A stretch of DNA of 64,000 nt from Aquimonas sp. (GTDB lineage Bacteria; Pseudomonadota; Gammaproteobacteria; Xanthomonadales; Xanthomonadaceae). The notes below the pieces were generated by a model. It saw nothing but the letters and a program-made list of their open reading frames with translations, searched no databases and had not been told where the DNA came from. Positions 17,986-27,508 of this stretch are shown piece after piece (within the stretch, counting starts at the first letter, position 1; each line of letters opens with the position of its first letter). The stretch is taken from assembly GCA_022241605.1 (NCBI GenBank), contig JAKOMQ010000011.1, forward strand, positions 58,429 through 122,428. The letters are read 5' to 3'. The translations under genes and the position numbers were made by a program.

Positions 17986-18069
17986 TCAAGCCCGCGGGCA
18001 GCCAGTGGCTGCCCAGCGCGCGGGCTTTCGCCCCCACTGCGCACCCAACACAACAACTGACTGACCCAT
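17986..18069 (-). other. Leader ORF C: second purA-start copy with a 27-codon reading frame
   Basis: This has the same structure as the ORF at 17787-17870, displaced by exactly 199 bases. The ATG is at 18069 and the stop at 17986-17988. It keeps the GGAG ribosome site and the first dozen PurA residues, then runs into the same unrelated tail. Confidence 0.45.
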
Positions 18070-18354
18070 TTCGCAGCACTCCACATTGATGTTCGTTTTC
18101 GCACCCCACCGTGGGGCGACGTCGCCTGTGGTCTCGGCTCCTGCCTCAACTCACAGGCCAGCGGCGGGCTCCTGCCCGCGGCTGGATAATCCGCAAGATG
18201 CGCTCTGGCGCACCTCAGGCGCTTCCACCCGGGCCACGGTCGAGCCGACCTGCGGCGCAGCGGCACCGCACCCGCGCAATACGCCCGGGATCCGAGACGG
18301 TGCGCGAGTGCGTGCTGTTGGGAAATCGCGATGCGCACGAACCCCAGAAACGCC

Positions 18355-18381
18355 AAAGCCGGGGTCCATGACCCCGGCTTT
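18355..18381 (-). terminator. Terminator hairpin after the hfl operon
   Basis: A perfect 12-base stem pairs AAAGCCGGGGTC (18355-18366) with GACCCCGGCTTT (18370-18381) around a three-base loop. It lies about 110 bases past the DUF2065 stop on the minus strand. The stem ends in AAA/TTT. Its position separates the hfl operon from the purA leader, implying that purA has its own promoter somewhere in 18070-18350. Confidence 0.7.
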
Positions 18382-18491
18382 GAGCGATTATCCGCGAATT
18401 GTCGCGACGCCGCATCCGCTGCGTTTGCCAGCCTGCGAGGCCAGCCGACCGTGCAGGCCCCGCCACGTCGCCGTGGCTGGGTTTCGGGCCG

Positions 18492-18674
18492 TCAGCGAAC
18501 CAGCTGCAAAGCCAGCAAGCCCGCCAGCACCATCACGCCGCCGATCTGCCGCAGCTGACGGCCGGACAGCTGCTGCAGCTGCTCGGCGGCCCGCTTCCAC
18601 GCGTCCGGCGCAATCAGCAGCAGCAAGCCCTCCAGCACCAGCACCAGGCAAAGAGCGGCGAGCAGGTCACTCAT
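18492..18674 (-). CDS. DUF2065 family small membrane protein
   Basis: This 60-residue protein has two hydrophobic helices (LLAALCLVLVLEGLLLLIAP and IGGVMVLAGLLALQLV) joined by an amphipathic stretch with the LSGRQLRQIGG motif of DUF2065. Members are regularly encoded right after hflC in gammaproteobacteria. They are presumed to work with the HflKC membrane complex, but the function is unproven. The gene starts 31 bases after hflC. Confidence 0.88.
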   Translation of the reverse strand: MSDLLAALCLVLVLEGLLLLIAPDAWKRAAEQLQQLSGRQLRQIGGVMVLAGLLALQLVR

Positions 18675-18705
18675 TGCGCTGGCTCAGTCCGGAGAATGCG
18701 GCCGC

Positions 18706-19575
18706 TCAGCGCGGCCGCACCTGCTGTTCGAAGAAACGCAGGAACTCGGCATCGCGGTCCAGCACCAGCACGCTGTCGCCGTTGGCGAAGGTTTCGCGGT
18801 AGGCCTGCAGGCTGCGGTGGAACGCGTAGAACTCGGCATCGGCAGAGAAGGCCTGCGCGAAGATATCCGCGGCAAGAGCGTCGCCCTCGCCTCGCATCCG
18901 CTGTCCGTCGCGCTGGGCTTCAGCCAGAAGCACCTGACGCTGGCGGTCGGCATCGGAGCGGATCGTCTCGGAGATCTCCTGGCCTTCGGCGCGAAGTTCG
19001 TTGGCGACCCGCAAGCGCTCGGCGCGCATCCGCTGGAACACCGAGCCGATCACCTCGCTGTCCTCGGGCAGGTCGATGCGCTTGATCCGCACGTCCACGA
19101 CCTCGATGCCGAGATCGCGCACACGCATGTTGCCCACGTCAACGAAGCGCTGCGCCAAGTCGCGGCGCTCGCCGGCCACCACGGCCTGCAGGGTGCGCTG
19201 GGCGATCTCGTTGCGGATCACCTCGGTGATGATCGGGCGGAGACGCTGCAGGGCCTGGGCCTCGATGCCGCCGGTGGCAGTGTAGAAGCGCTGGACGTCG
19301 GCGATGCGCCACTTGACGAAGAAGTCGACGTTGACGTCCTTCTTCTCGAAGGTCAGGTAACGCTCCGGCTGGCTGTCCAAGGACAGCACGCGCCGATCGA
19401 AACTCATGACGTTCTGCACCAGCGGCAGCTTGAAATGCAGACCGGGCTGGATGTCGGTCTCCACCACGCGGCCTAGCTGGAAGCGGATGCCGACGTGACT
19501 CTCTTCGATCCGGTAAAGGCTGCTGACCAGAAGCAGCAGGATCACAGCAACGGGGATCAGGATGGACGGCCTCAT
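18706..19575 (-). CDS. hflC: HflC, protease modulator subunit (SPFH)
   Basis: The 289-residue inner-membrane SPFH protein has one N-terminal helix (ILIPVAVILLLLVSSLY), then the band-7 domain starting RIEESHVGIRFQLGRVVETDIQPGLHFKLP. A long charged helix rich in AEGQEISETIRSDADRQRQVLLAEAQRDG follows. With HflK it forms a large cage that modulates the FtsH protease. Its ATG overlaps the hflK stop by four bases, so the two subunits are translationally coupled. The length is typical. Confidence 0.97.
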   Translation of the reverse strand: MRPSILIPVAVILLLLVSSLYRIEESHVGIRFQLGRVVETDIQPGLHFKLPLVQNVMSFDRRVLSLDSQPERYLTFEKKDVNVDFFVKWRIADVQRFYTATGGIEAQALQRLRPIITEVIRNEIAQRTLQAVVAGERRDLAQRFVDVGNMRVRDLGIEVVDVRIKRIDLPEDSEVIGSVFQRMRAERLRVANELRAEGQEISETIRSDADRQRQVLLAEAQRDGQRMRGEGDALAADIFAQAFSADAEFYAFHRSLQAYRETFANGDSVLVLDRDAEFLRFFEQQVRPR

Positions 19576-20768
19576 CGACGGTTCTCCTCACGGCCGGGGC
19601 GTTCGGGGCGCGGCGTGGTGGTGCTGCGCTGGTTGGGGGTGCGCTCGCTGGTGCTGCCAGTGACCGGAGGCATCAGACCCGGGGTCGCGCTCGCTGCCGC
19701 CGGTAGGCGACTGAGCGGGGGCTGGCCCCCCTCGCTGCCCATCGGCAGGTAGAGCACGTTGCCGCCGTCACCCGCGTAGATGATGCGGTTGCTGCCAAGG
19801 ACCTGCTCCATGGTTTCGAGGTACAGGCGGCGCCGCATCACTTCGGGCGCCTTTCGGTATTCATCGACCAGCAGGGTGAAGCGCTCGGATTCACCGGTTG
19901 CGCGTGCGATCACGGCCTCGCGATAGCCTTCGGCCTCGGTGCGAATGCGCGCGGCCTCGCCTCGCGCCTCCGGCACCACCGCACTGCGGTAGGCCTCGGC
20001 TTCGCTCTCGATGCGTTCCTTGTCTTCTCGCGCGCTGATGGCGTCGTCAAAGGCCTGACGCACTTCCTGCGGCGGTCGCGCGTTCGGGATGTTCAGGACG
20101 GTCACCTGGAGACCGGTGAGGTAGCTGTCCAGCGTCGCCTGCAGCCGGGTTTGCGCCTCGGCGGCCAGCGCTGCGCGCTCGCCGGTGAGGATGGTGTCCA
20201 TGCGGCTGCCGCCGATAACGTCGCGAATCGCGCTTTCCGCGGCCTGCTTCAAGGTCTCGTCGGGCTCGCGGGTGCCGAAGAAATAGTCCTTGGGATCGCT
20301 GACCACGTACTGCACGCCGAAATCGATCTGCACGATGTTCTCGTCGGCGGTCAGCAAGCGGACCTGGTCGGAGACACTGCGCACGTCGGTGACGTTCAGT
20401 TTCATTACGCGTTCGATCGGATTCGGCCACTTCAGGTTGGGCCCGGGCGCCATCAGCCGCTCGTACTTGCCGAAGCGCAGCACCACGCCGCGCTCGCGCT
20501 CGTCGATCAGGACGATCGAGTTGAACAGGGCGTACACCACCACGGCGAGCAATACGAGCAGCACCAGCCCGCGACCGAGCGGCTCGTTGTCGTTGCGACG
20601 GCCTTCGGGGCCGCCGCCGCTGCTGCCGTCGCCACCGCCTCCGAAAACACGGTTCAGACTGGCCTTGAGCTTGTTGAGGAAGGCTTCGACGTCGGCCCCG
20701 GGCTCATTGCTGCCGCCGCTGTTGTTCCAAGGGTCTTTTCCGCCTCCACCGGGTTGGTTCCAGGCCAT
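19572..20768 (-). CDS. hflK: HflK, FtsH protease activity modulator
   Basis: The 398-residue partner of HflC has a glycine/asparagine-rich cytoplasmic start (MAWNQPGGGGKDPWNNSGG). One membrane helix follows (LVLLVLLAVVVYALFNSIVLI). The SPFH domain begins DERERGVVLRFGKYERLMAPG. The C-terminal ~60 residues are Pro/Thr/Arg rich and probably disordered. The HflKC complex encloses FtsH and restricts its access to membrane substrates. It lies between hflX and hflC in the standard order. Confidence 0.97.
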   Translation of the reverse strand: MAWNQPGGGGKDPWNNSGGSNEPGADVEAFLNKLKASLNRVFGGGGDGSSGGGPEGRRNDNEPLGRGLVLLVLLAVVVYALFNSIVLIDERERGVVLRFGKYERLMAPGPNLKWPNPIERVMKLNVTDVRSVSDQVRLLTADENIVQIDFGVQYVVSDPKDYFFGTREPDETLKQAAESAIRDVIGGSRMDTILTGERAALAAEAQTRLQATLDSYLTGLQVTVLNIPNARPPQEVRQAFDDAISAREDKERIESEAEAYRSAVVPEARGEAARIRTEAEGYREAVIARATGESERFTLLVDEYRKAPEVMRRRLYLETMEQVLGSNRIIYAGDGGNVLYLPMGSEGGQPPLSRLPAAASATPGLMPPVTGSTSERTPNQRSTTTPRPERPGREENRR

Positions 20769-20899
20769 CGAGTGCTCCAGTCAGGGGTTCCGGCCGCCGC
20801 GGGGTCCGCGGCGAGCTCTGTCTACACGGGTGTGAATCCCGGGGCCAGCGAGTCTAGCAGCAGCCCACGGGTGCTTAGTGGACGCGGCGTCGTGACGCA

Positions 20900-22255
20900 T
20901 CAGCCTGCGGGGGCTGCAGGAAGCCCATCCCGCTCGGGTGTGGGCTCCCAGTCTTCGGGTGGGGGCGGGGCACGCAGCGCGTCGAATGCGGCGCACTCTG
21001 GAAACTCGGCAGCCAGCCGGCCGGCCTGCGCGAGCGGTAGATCCACCTGCAGCTCCCAGCCCTCCTCATCGACGGTCTCGGAGCGCACGGCGCCAAGCGC
21101 GAACAGCCGCGCGCGTATGCGGCCTGCGCTGGGTTCAAGCCTCAAGGCGTCGACGAAGCGATGCGATGCAAAGCGCGCCGACAGCGCCTGCCTCAGCAAA
21201 TCCAGGCCCAGCCCGTCGCGCGCCGAAATGAACACCCGCTCGACCTCGCTGCCGGGTTCGGCATCGCGGCGCGGCTGCGCGTCTTCAACGCGATCGATCT
21301 TGTTGAACACCTGGACCTGCGGGATCTCGCCGGCGCCGATTTCAGCCAGCACGGCTTCGACATCGGCGATCCGCTCACGCACCAGCGGATCCGCGGCGTC
21401 GATCACGTGCAGCAGCAGATCGGCCTCACGGGCCTCCGACAGCGTTGAGCGGAACGCGGCCACCAGCTCATGCGGCAGATCGCTGACGAAACCCACCGTG
21501 TCGGCGAGCACGACGTCACCGCAGTCGAGACCGTCAAGCCTGCGCACGGTGGGATCAAGGGTCGCGAACAGCTGGTCGGCAGCGTAGGCCCCGGCCCCGG
21601 TCAGCGCGTTGAAGAGAGTCGACTTGCCGGCGTTGGTGTAGCCCACGAGGGCAATACGCGGCACCGCGTTGCGCAGGCGCGCTCGTCGGGCCTGGGCCTG
21701 TCTGCGCTCGGCCTGCTCAAGCCGCCGCGACAGTACCTTGACGCGCTCAGCCAGCAGCCGACGGTCGGTTTCGAGCTGGGTCTCGCCCGGGCCGCGCAAG
21801 CCAATGGAGCCACCGCGCTGGCGCTCCAGGTGAGTCCAGCCGCGCACCAGACGCGTCGCCACGTGCTTGAGCTGGGCCAATTCGACCTGCAGCTTGCCTT
21901 CGAAGGAACGTGCCCGCTGGCTGAAGATGTCGAGGATGAGGCCAGTGCGGTCGACCACCCGGCACTGCAGATGCTTCTCAAGATTGCGTTCCTGCACGGG
22001 CGACAGGGTGGCGTTGACCAGCACCAGGTCGATATCGTGGAGAGCGCAAAGCTGCTTGGCTTCCTCGGCCTTGCCGCTGCCGATGTACAGGGCCGGGTTC
22101 GGCCGGTCGACGCGACCCGTCAAGGTCGCCAGCACACTCGCGCCCGCCGAACGCGCGAGCTCGGAGAACTCTTCCAGGGAGTCGCTTTCGTCACGGCCCG
22201 GCGCCTGCGGCTGGATCAGCAGGGCGCGTTCGCCGCGTTTCTCGCGCTCAAACAT
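20900..22255 (-). CDS. hflX: Ribosome-associated GTPase HflX
   Basis: The 451-residue GTPase has the HflX N-terminal domain with the glycine-rich segment (TRLVRGWTHLERQRGGSIGLRGPGETQLETDRR). The G domain follows: G1 ALVGYTNAGKSTLFNAL, G3 DTVGFVSDLP and G4 NKID. It splits or rescues ribosomes under stress such as heat. The C-terminal ~80 residues are an extended variable tail. The gene lies 35 bases after hfq in the conserved miaA-hfq-hflX-hflK-hflC order. Confidence 0.97.
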   Translation of the reverse strand: MFEREKRGERALLIQPQAPGRDESDSLEEFSELARSAGASVLATLTGRVDRPNPALYIGSGKAEEAKQLCALHDIDLVLVNATLSPVQERNLEKHLQCRVVDRTGLILDIFSQRARSFEGKLQVELAQLKHVATRLVRGWTHLERQRGGSIGLRGPGETQLETDRRLLAERVKVLSRRLEQAERRQAQARRARLRNAVPRIALVGYTNAGKSTLFNALTGAGAYAADQLFATLDPTVRRLDGLDCGDVVLADTVGFVSDLPHELVAAFRSTLSEAREADLLLHVIDAADPLVRERIADVEAVLAEIGAGEIPQVQVFNKIDRVEDAQPRRDAEPGSEVERVFISARDGLGLDLLRQALSARFASHRFVDALRLEPSAGRIRARLFALGAVRSETVDEEGWELQVDLPLAQAGRLAAEFPECAAFDALRAPPPPEDWEPTPERDGLPAAPAG

Positions 22256-22290
22256 GGCTGCGACCGGTCAAGGACAGGGATGCAGCCACC

Positions 22291-22548
22291 TCAGTCCGGC
22301 TCACCAACGCTGTCCGCCACCTCGCCGCCGCCGGGGCCAAGCCGCACATTGCGGGCGGGGACCACGGTGGAAATCGCGTGCTTGTAGACCATCTGGCTGA
22401 CGGTGTTGCGGAGCAGCACCACGAACTGGTCGAAGGACTCGACCGTGCCCTGCAGCTTGATGCCATTGACGAGGTAAATGGAAACGGGAACGCGCTCGCG
22501 CCGCAGAGCGTTGAGGAAGGGGTCCTGTAGGGACTGGCCCTTGGACAT
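22291..22548 (-). CDS. hfq: RNA chaperone Hfq
   Basis: The 85-residue protein has the complete Sm core. It starts [22 protein letters not shown], with Sm1 [23 protein letters not shown] and Sm2 [11 protein letters not shown] short C-terminal tail follows, with glycine and acidic residues ([15 protein letters not shown]). The ring-forming protein pairs small RNAs with their mRNA targets. The tail is shorter than in enteric bacteria. A strong AAGGAGCACACC ribosome site precedes the ATG. Confidence 0.98.
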   Translation of the reverse strand: MSKGQSLQDPFLNALRRERVPVSIYLVNGIKLQGTVESFDQFVVLLRNTVSQMVYKHAISTVVPARNVRLGPGGGEVADSVGEPD

Positions 22549-22707
22549 GGTGTGCTCCTTTGTGGGTCTTTGATGTGCTTGTTGTTCTTTACCCGCGGCG
22601 ACTGGGCCGGGGTACGGACTCCGCCGCGACTACGACCCAAAGTGGGGCCAGTCCGGCAGCAATCGAGTGGAGTGTACAGTTTGCCGAGAGCCTGACGCGG
22701 GCAGCGT

Positions 22708-23664
22708 TCAGTGCGCGTAAAGCCCCGTCGCAAGGGCCAGCAAACGCCCGGCGCGGCGCGGCTCGGCCACAGGATCCACCCGGAAGGCATCGAGCTCCCC
22801 GCGCAGCCAGGTGAGCTGGCGCTTGCCCAGCTGGCGAGTGGCGGCGATGGCCTCGGCACGGAAGCCGGCGGCGTCGGTCAAGCCGTCCAGATGCCTCCAG
22901 CCTTGGCGGTACCCCACCGCCCGCATCGCCGGCAGATCGGGGTGCAGCCCGGGGCGTGCGCGCAGCCGAGCCACCTCGTCGAGAAAGCCCTGCGCCAGCA
23001 TGCGGTCGAAGCGCGCTTCGATGCGCGCGTGCAGCAGGGCGCGGTCAGCCGGCGCCAGCACCAGCTTGAGCACCCGCCAGGGCGGGCGCGGCGACAGCGG
23101 TGGATCGCGCTGCCAGGCACTGATCGGGCGTCCGCTGCCGCGCAGCACCTCCAGCGCCCGGGTGATGCGCTGGGGGTCGGTGGGGCGGATCCGTGCTGCA
23201 ACCTCCGGATCGGCCTGCGCCAATTCCTCGTGCAGGGCCGTCCAGCCGCGGATCGCGGCCTCGGCTTCAAGCTGCGCGCGGAGCGCCGGGTCGGAGGCCG
23301 GCATGGCCGAAAGCCCGCCCAGCAGGGCGCGGAAATACAGACCGGTACCCCCCACCAGAAGCGGCAGACGGCCGCGTGCCAACACCGCCTCCACCGTGGC
23401 GCGCGCGTCCACGGCGAACTCACCCGCGGAGTAGGCCTGCTCGGGATCGCGGATGTCGATCAGATGGTGAGGAACGTCAGCACGCTCGACGGCGTCGGGC
23501 TTGGCGCTGCCGATGTCGAGGCCACGGTAGACAAGCGCCGAGTCGACGCTGACGATCTCGCCGCCCAACCGCTGGGCCCAATCGATGGCGAGCGCGGTCT
23601 TGCCCGAGGCGGTGGGGCCCATCAGGGCAATCACCCACGGCCGTGCCGGCGCGAGATCGGCCAC
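22708..23664 (-). CDS. miaA: tRNA dimethylallyltransferase
   Basis: The 318-residue enzyme adds a dimethylallyl group to A37 of tRNAs that read UNN codons. The P-loop [18 protein letters not shown], the catalytic/tRNA motif [18 protein letters not shown], and [18 protein letters not shown] with [16 protein letters not shown] are all present. It lies 11 bases after mltD and upstream of hfq, so the whole block is probably one operon. The C-terminal insertion domain and KRQLTWLRG motif are intact. Confidence 0.97.
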   Translation of the reverse strand: MADLAPARPWVIALMGPTASGKTALAIDWAQRLGGEIVSVDSALVYRGLDIGSAKPDAVERADVPHHLIDIRDPEQAYSAGEFAVDARATVEAVLARGRLPLLVGGTGLYFRALLGGLSAMPASDPALRAQLEAEAAIRGWTALHEELAQADPEVAARIRPTDPQRITRALEVLRGSGRPISAWQRDPPLSPRPPWRVLKLVLAPADRALLHARIEARFDRMLAQGFLDEVARLRARPGLHPDLPAMRAVGYRQGWRHLDGLTDAAGFRAEAIAATRQLGKRQLTWLRGELDAFRVDPVAEPRRAGRLLALATGLYAH

Positions 23665-23675
23665 CTGCGGCTGCC

Positions 23676-25151
23676 CTAGTTGCGCCTGCAGCCGTCAAGC
23701 TGCAGGCGCTGGCCGGGACGGATCAGGTAGCGGGGCGCACTGATCCGATTGGCCCGCGCCAGCTGTTCCACCCCGCACTGGTGACGGCGGGCAATGCTGT
23801 GCAGGCTGTCGCCGGCGCGCACCGTATAGGTTGCGGCACTGCTTGAAGCAGCGGCTGGAGGGGTCTGGCGCGGCTGGTAGGCTGCGGCGAGGCTCTGCGC
23901 GAGCGCCAACCGATCGCCCTGCACGCAGTGTTGCTCGTAGGCCTCCACCAGCGACTGCGGCCCGTTCAGGATCTGGCCCGCCGGCAGCACGATGTGCGGA
24001 GCGTGCCGCGGGTTGAGGTTGCGCAGCGTTCGAAACCAGCCGTCGCGGGTCGCGCCCTGGCCAAGACACAGGGTCAGCTCGTTGAGCGAGCTTGGATTCG
24101 CCAACACGAAGCTGGCCGGACGCAGATCCACCTGCGGGAACTCCAGCCCCACCCGCTCTGGATTCAGGAACAGCCAGGCGGCCGCCAGCACCGCCGGCAC
24201 GTAGTCCTGGGTCTCGCGCGGCAGCTGCGAAAACACCTGCGGATTCCAGAACGGTTTGCCGCCGGTCGCTTGATGGATCCGCCGCATGCGGCCCTCGCCG
24301 CCGTTGTAGGCCGCCAGCGCCAGTTCCAGGTTGCCATTCAACTCGCGGAAGCGATCGTTGAGGTAGCGCACGCTGGCACGCGACGCGAGCTGGGCGTCAT
24401 AGCGGGTGTCGAAGCCGTCGACCCGCCCCAGTCCGTAGCCCAGCCCGGTCTGATACATGAACTGCATCGGGCCGGTGGCACCGGCCCGCGAGATCGCGTG
24501 TACACGCCCCCCCGACTCCTTGGCCAGGATGCCGAACAGAAGAGCCTCCGGCAGCCCCGCCTGCTCATACTCCGGCCACATCAGGTGACGCATGTACTGG
24601 TACTGCACCCACGCGGTGATCAATTGCGGCCGCATCCAGGTCAGCCAGTCCACCATGGCGTGCTTGACCGGAGTGTTGAGCTCGATCAGTTCGCTCAGCT
24701 GGCGGCCGTTGAGCAGGGTGATCGAGCGCGCAGCCTCGGGCAGGTCATGCAGCAGCGATGAGCCATCGGCTTGTTCCGGCTCTACGGCGGCACTCTCGAA
24801 GCCCTCGCCCACCGCCAGCCCCAGCGCGGCCAAGCGCTCATAGCCCTGCAGCACGCGATCGACTCCGCAGCCGGATAGCTGCAGGCAGGTGCGCGCCGCT
24901 TCACGCAGTCGATCGCGCGCACCCTCGAGCTGGGCCAAATCGGTGGGCTCGTCGCCACGCAGGCGCTCGGCCTGGACGAGCGCGATCTCGAGCGCTGCAT
25001 CGAACTCGACGCCGGCAGCGTCAGCGGCAGGGCCATTCTGCGTGGCCGCCTCCGGCGCACGCGGCGCGCTGGCGCAGCCTGCCAAGCTGAGCGCCAATCC
25101 AGCAAGAAGAACGAGCGGCGGCAAACGGAGGCACGGGAGGCAGGATGGCAT
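23676..25151 (-). CDS. mltD: Membrane-bound lytic murein transglycosylase D-like lipoprotein
   Basis: The 491-residue lipoprotein has a lipobox LSLAGC at about residue 26. A helical region precedes the SLT domain, with the catalytic glutamate in [28 protein letters not shown], the GLGYGL region, and [13 protein letters not shown]. There is one C-terminal LysM domain (about 440-487, [19 protein letters not shown]). Many MltD proteins carry two or more LysM repeats, so this one is at the short end. It cleaves peptidoglycan strands to 1,6-anhydro products at the outer membrane. It lies immediately before miaA. Confidence 0.93.
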   Translation of the reverse strand: MPSCLPCLRLPPLVLLAGLALSLAGCASAPRAPEAATQNGPAADAAGVEFDAALEIALVQAERLRGDEPTDLAQLEGARDRLREAARTCLQLSGCGVDRVLQGYERLAALGLAVGEGFESAAVEPEQADGSSLLHDLPEAARSITLLNGRQLSELIELNTPVKHAMVDWLTWMRPQLITAWVQYQYMRHLMWPEYEQAGLPEALLFGILAKESGGRVHAISRAGATGPMQFMYQTGLGYGLGRVDGFDTRYDAQLASRASVRYLNDRFRELNGNLELALAAYNGGEGRMRRIHQATGGKPFWNPQVFSQLPRETQDYVPAVLAAAWLFLNPERVGLEFPQVDLRPASFVLANPSSLNELTLCLGQGATRDGWFRTLRNLNPRHAPHIVLPAGQILNGPQSLVEAYEQHCVQGDRLALAQSLAAAYQPRQTPPAAASSSAATYTVRAGDSLHSIARRHQCGVEQLARANRISAPRYLIRPGQRLQLDGCRRN

Positions 25152-25312
25152 CGGGAAGTCTTGGCTGGAGTCGGCAGCCGAGCACTATAGCGATGCCCGA
25201 GGGTGGCAGCGAATACGGGCACAGCCGCGCAGCCAAGCATCGCCAGCGTCGCCCCACACTGTCAGAATCCGGACCCTGAAGCGGGGCCCACACCCGCGGG
25301 AGCGCATGCGGC

Positions 25313-26812
25313 ATGGACCAGATCCTGATCGGCAAGGGCGACCAGCCGGTGTACCTGCTCGGTAAATACGGCAACCGCCACGGCTTGATCGCGGGCGCCA
25401 CCGGCACCGGCAAGTCGGTCACCCTGATGGTGATGGCCGAAGGTTTCTCGCGGCTCGGCGTGCCGGTGTTCCTGGCCGACGTCAAGGGCGACCTTGCTGG
25501 CCTCTGCCAGCCGGGCACCGCCTCGGAGCGGATCAGCCAGCGCACCGCCCAGATCGGGATCGAGGACTGGCGGCCCGAGGCCAACCCGGTCGTGTTCTGG
25601 GACATCTTCGGTCAGCTTGGCCACCCGGTGCGCTGCTCCATCACCGAGATGGGCCCGTCGCTGCTGGGCCGCGTGCTGGAACTCAACGACACCCAGTCCG
25701 GCGTGCTCGACATCGTGTTCCGCATCGCCGACGAGCAAGGCCTGCTGCTGATCGACATGGACGACCTGCGCGCCCTGCTCGGCTTCGTGGCCGACAACCG
25801 CCAGACCGTCTCCACCCAGTACGGTCTGGTCAGTGCGCAGAGCATTGCCGCCATCCAGCGCCAGCTGCTGCGTTTGGAAAACGACGGCGCACGCGAATTC
25901 TTCGGCGAGCCGGCGCTGGACCTGGCCGACTTCATGCGCCAGGACATGTCCGGGCGCGGCGTCATCAACGTTATGGCCGCCGACCGGCTAATCCTCAAGC
26001 CGCGCATGTATTCAAGCTTTCTGCTGTGGATGCTGTCCGAGCTGTTCGAGACCCTGCCCGAAGTGGGCGATCTCGATCGGCCCAAGATGGTCTTTTTCTT
26101 TGATGAGGCCCATCTGCTGTTCGGCGACTGCCCGCCGGCCCTGCTGCAGCGGGTGGATCAGGTGGTGCGCCTGATCCGCTCCAAGGGCGTGGGCGTGTAC
26201 TTCTGCTCGCAGAACCCGGACGACATTCCGGGCACGGTGCTGGGCCAGCTCGGCAACCGGGTGCAGCACGCCCTGCGCGCGTTCACCCCGCGCGACCAGC
26301 GCGCGGTGCGCACAGCAGCCGAGACCTTCGCCAGCAACCCCAAGCTGGACGTGGCCAAGGTCATTTCGGAGCTCGGCGTCGGCGAGGCGCTGGTGTCCAC
26401 CCTGCAGGAGAAGGGCATCCCGCTGCCGGTGGAGCGCACCCTGATCTGCCCGCCGCGCTGCCGGATTGGCGCGATCACCGACGAAGAGCGCGCCGCCCAG
26501 CGCATGCGCAGCCCTGTCGGAGCCAGGTACGACACCGCGGTGAATCGCGAGTCCGCTTTCGAAATCCTGAGCCGGCGCGCTGAACAGGCCGCCGCTGCAG
26601 CGCCGCCACCTGCGCCCGCTGCGACCGGCCGCAGCGCCCCGTCCCAACCAGCAAGCGCCACCGGCAACAAGCTCAACGAGTTCCTGTTCGGCACCGGGCG
26701 CCGCCAGGGCGCGGTTGAGGCCATGGCCAAGTCGACGATGCGCACCATGGGCAACCAGCTGGGTCGGCAGCTGCTGCGCGGCCTGCTGGGCGGACTGTCC
26801 AGCAAGAAATAG
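25313..26812 (+). CDS. HerA-like helicase/ATPase (DUF853)
   Basis: The 499-residue protein has the DUF853 layout. It starts with ILIGKGDQPVYLL, then Walker A GLIAGATGTGKSVTLMVMAEGF. Next come the conserved LADVKGDLAGLCQPG, SITEMGPSLLGRVLELNDTQSGVL, Walker B MVFFFDEAHLLF and the arginine-finger stretch FTPRDQRAVRTAAETF. It belongs to the HerA/FtsK ATPase group, and the role of the bacterial DUF853 branch is not established. An Ala/Pro-rich spacer precedes a C-terminal glycine-rich segment (RTMGNQLGRQLLRGLLGGL). It is a single gene divergent from mltD. Confidence 0.88.
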   Translation: MDQILIGKGDQPVYLLGKYGNRHGLIAGATGTGKSVTLMVMAEGFSRLGVPVFLADVKGDLAGLCQPGTASERISQRTAQIGIEDWRPEANPVVFWDIFGQLGHPVRCSITEMGPSLLGRVLELNDTQSGVLDIVFRIADEQGLLLIDMDDLRALLGFVADNRQTVSTQYGLVSAQSIAAIQRQLLRLENDGAREFFGEPALDLADFMRQDMSGRGVINVMAADRLILKPRMYSSFLLWMLSELFETLPEVGDLDRPKMVFFFDEAHLLFGDCPPALLQRVDQVVRLIRSKGVGVYFCSQNPDDIPGTVLGQLGNRVQHALRAFTPRDQRAVRTAAETFASNPKLDVAKVISELGVGEALVSTLQEKGIPLPVERTLICPPRCRIGAITDEERAAQRMRSPVGARYDTAVNRESAFEILSRRAEQAAAAAPPPAPAATGRSAPSQPASATGNKLNEFLFGTGRRQGAVEAMAKSTMRTMGNQLGRQLLRGLLGGLSSKK

Positions 26813-26890
26813 GCCGGGAAAGGCTTGCACGCGGGGCGATCTTGCCCTATCGTGCGCGGTTTGTTGCGCTCCACACGAAGGCCAAAGACC

Positions 26891-27016
26891 ATGAAAGTCC
26901 TCAACTCCCTGAAGTCGGCCAAGACCCGCCACCGCGACTGCAAGGTCGTCCGCCGCCGCGGCAAGGTCTTTGTCATCTGCAAGAGCAACCCGCGTTTCAA
27001 GGCCCGCCAGCGCTGA
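26891..27016 (+). CDS. rpmJ: Ribosomal protein bL36, zinc-independent YkgO type
   Basis: The 41-residue protein starts [20 protein letters not shown] and continues with [15 protein letters not shown]. It keeps only two cysteines, not the four that bind zinc in the classical form, and matches the YkgO/L36B type. The large ribosomal subunit uses it near the peptidyl-transferase region. Here it is a monocistronic gene with its own terminator, not at the end of the spc operon. Confidence 0.95.
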   Translation: MKVLNSLKSAKTRHRDCKVVRRRGKVFVICKSNPRFKARQR

Positions 27017-27038
27017 GCGCTGCGTGTCTGCAGACAAC

Positions 27039-27062
27039 GAAGGCCGCCTCCGGGCGGCCTTC
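27039..27062 (+). terminator. Terminator after the L36 gene
   Basis: A perfect 10-base stem pairs GAAGGCCGCC (27039-27048) with GGCGGCCTTC (27053-27062) around TCCG, 22 bases after the rpmJ stop. It is followed by TCGTGCGTTC. Confidence 0.85.
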
Positions 27063-27142
27063 GTGCGTTCGGGGCCCGCAATCCGACTCCGAGGCATACA
27101 ATCCGCGCGGGGAGTCCGCCCGCTCCGATGGAGATCAATCCG

Positions 27143-27508
27143 ATGTTGCGCACCGCTGCCAGTCTGGTCGTCTGCTTTGCCTTCGTGGGTGCTGCCCTTG
27201 CCCAGGAGAATTCCAACCGCGTGATCGAGGGCGATGTGCTGCTGATCGATCGCGTCGAGCGCACCCACGCCAACGCCGAACTGCCGCGCCGCGGCATGCT
27301 CATGGGCCAGGTCGAACGCCGCTTCGGCGCACCCAGCCAGAGGCTTGCGCCGGTCGGCGGAGGCAGCCCGCGCACCCCGCCGATCACCCGCTGGGTGTAT
27401 CCGGAGTTCACCGTCTACTTCGAAAACAGCCATGTCGTGAACGCGGTAGTGAATCGCGCCGGCCCGCATGAGCGCGGCCCACGTCAGGCGGAGCGGCCGG
27501 CTGGATGA
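27143..27508 (+). CDS. Small secreted protein of unknown function
   Basis: The 121-residue protein has a clear signal peptide (MLRTAASLVVCFAFVGAALAQ) and a mature domain of about 100 residues. It contains GMLMGQVERRFGAP and TRWVYPEFTVYFENSHVV, a pattern reminiscent of small outer-membrane/periplasmic proteins whose fold starts with a G-x-V-x-x-x-F-G-x-P helix. The family function is unknown. The ATG at 27143 has GGAG upstream; an ATG at 27128 is less likely. Its stop overlaps the aguA start (ATGA), so it is the first gene of the agmatine operon. Confidence 0.75.
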   Translation: MLRTAASLVVCFAFVGAALAQENSNRVIEGDVLLIDRVERTHANAELPRRGMLMGQVERRFGAPSQRLAPVGGGSPRTPPITRWVYPEFTVYFENSHVVNAVVNRAGPHERGPRQAERPAG

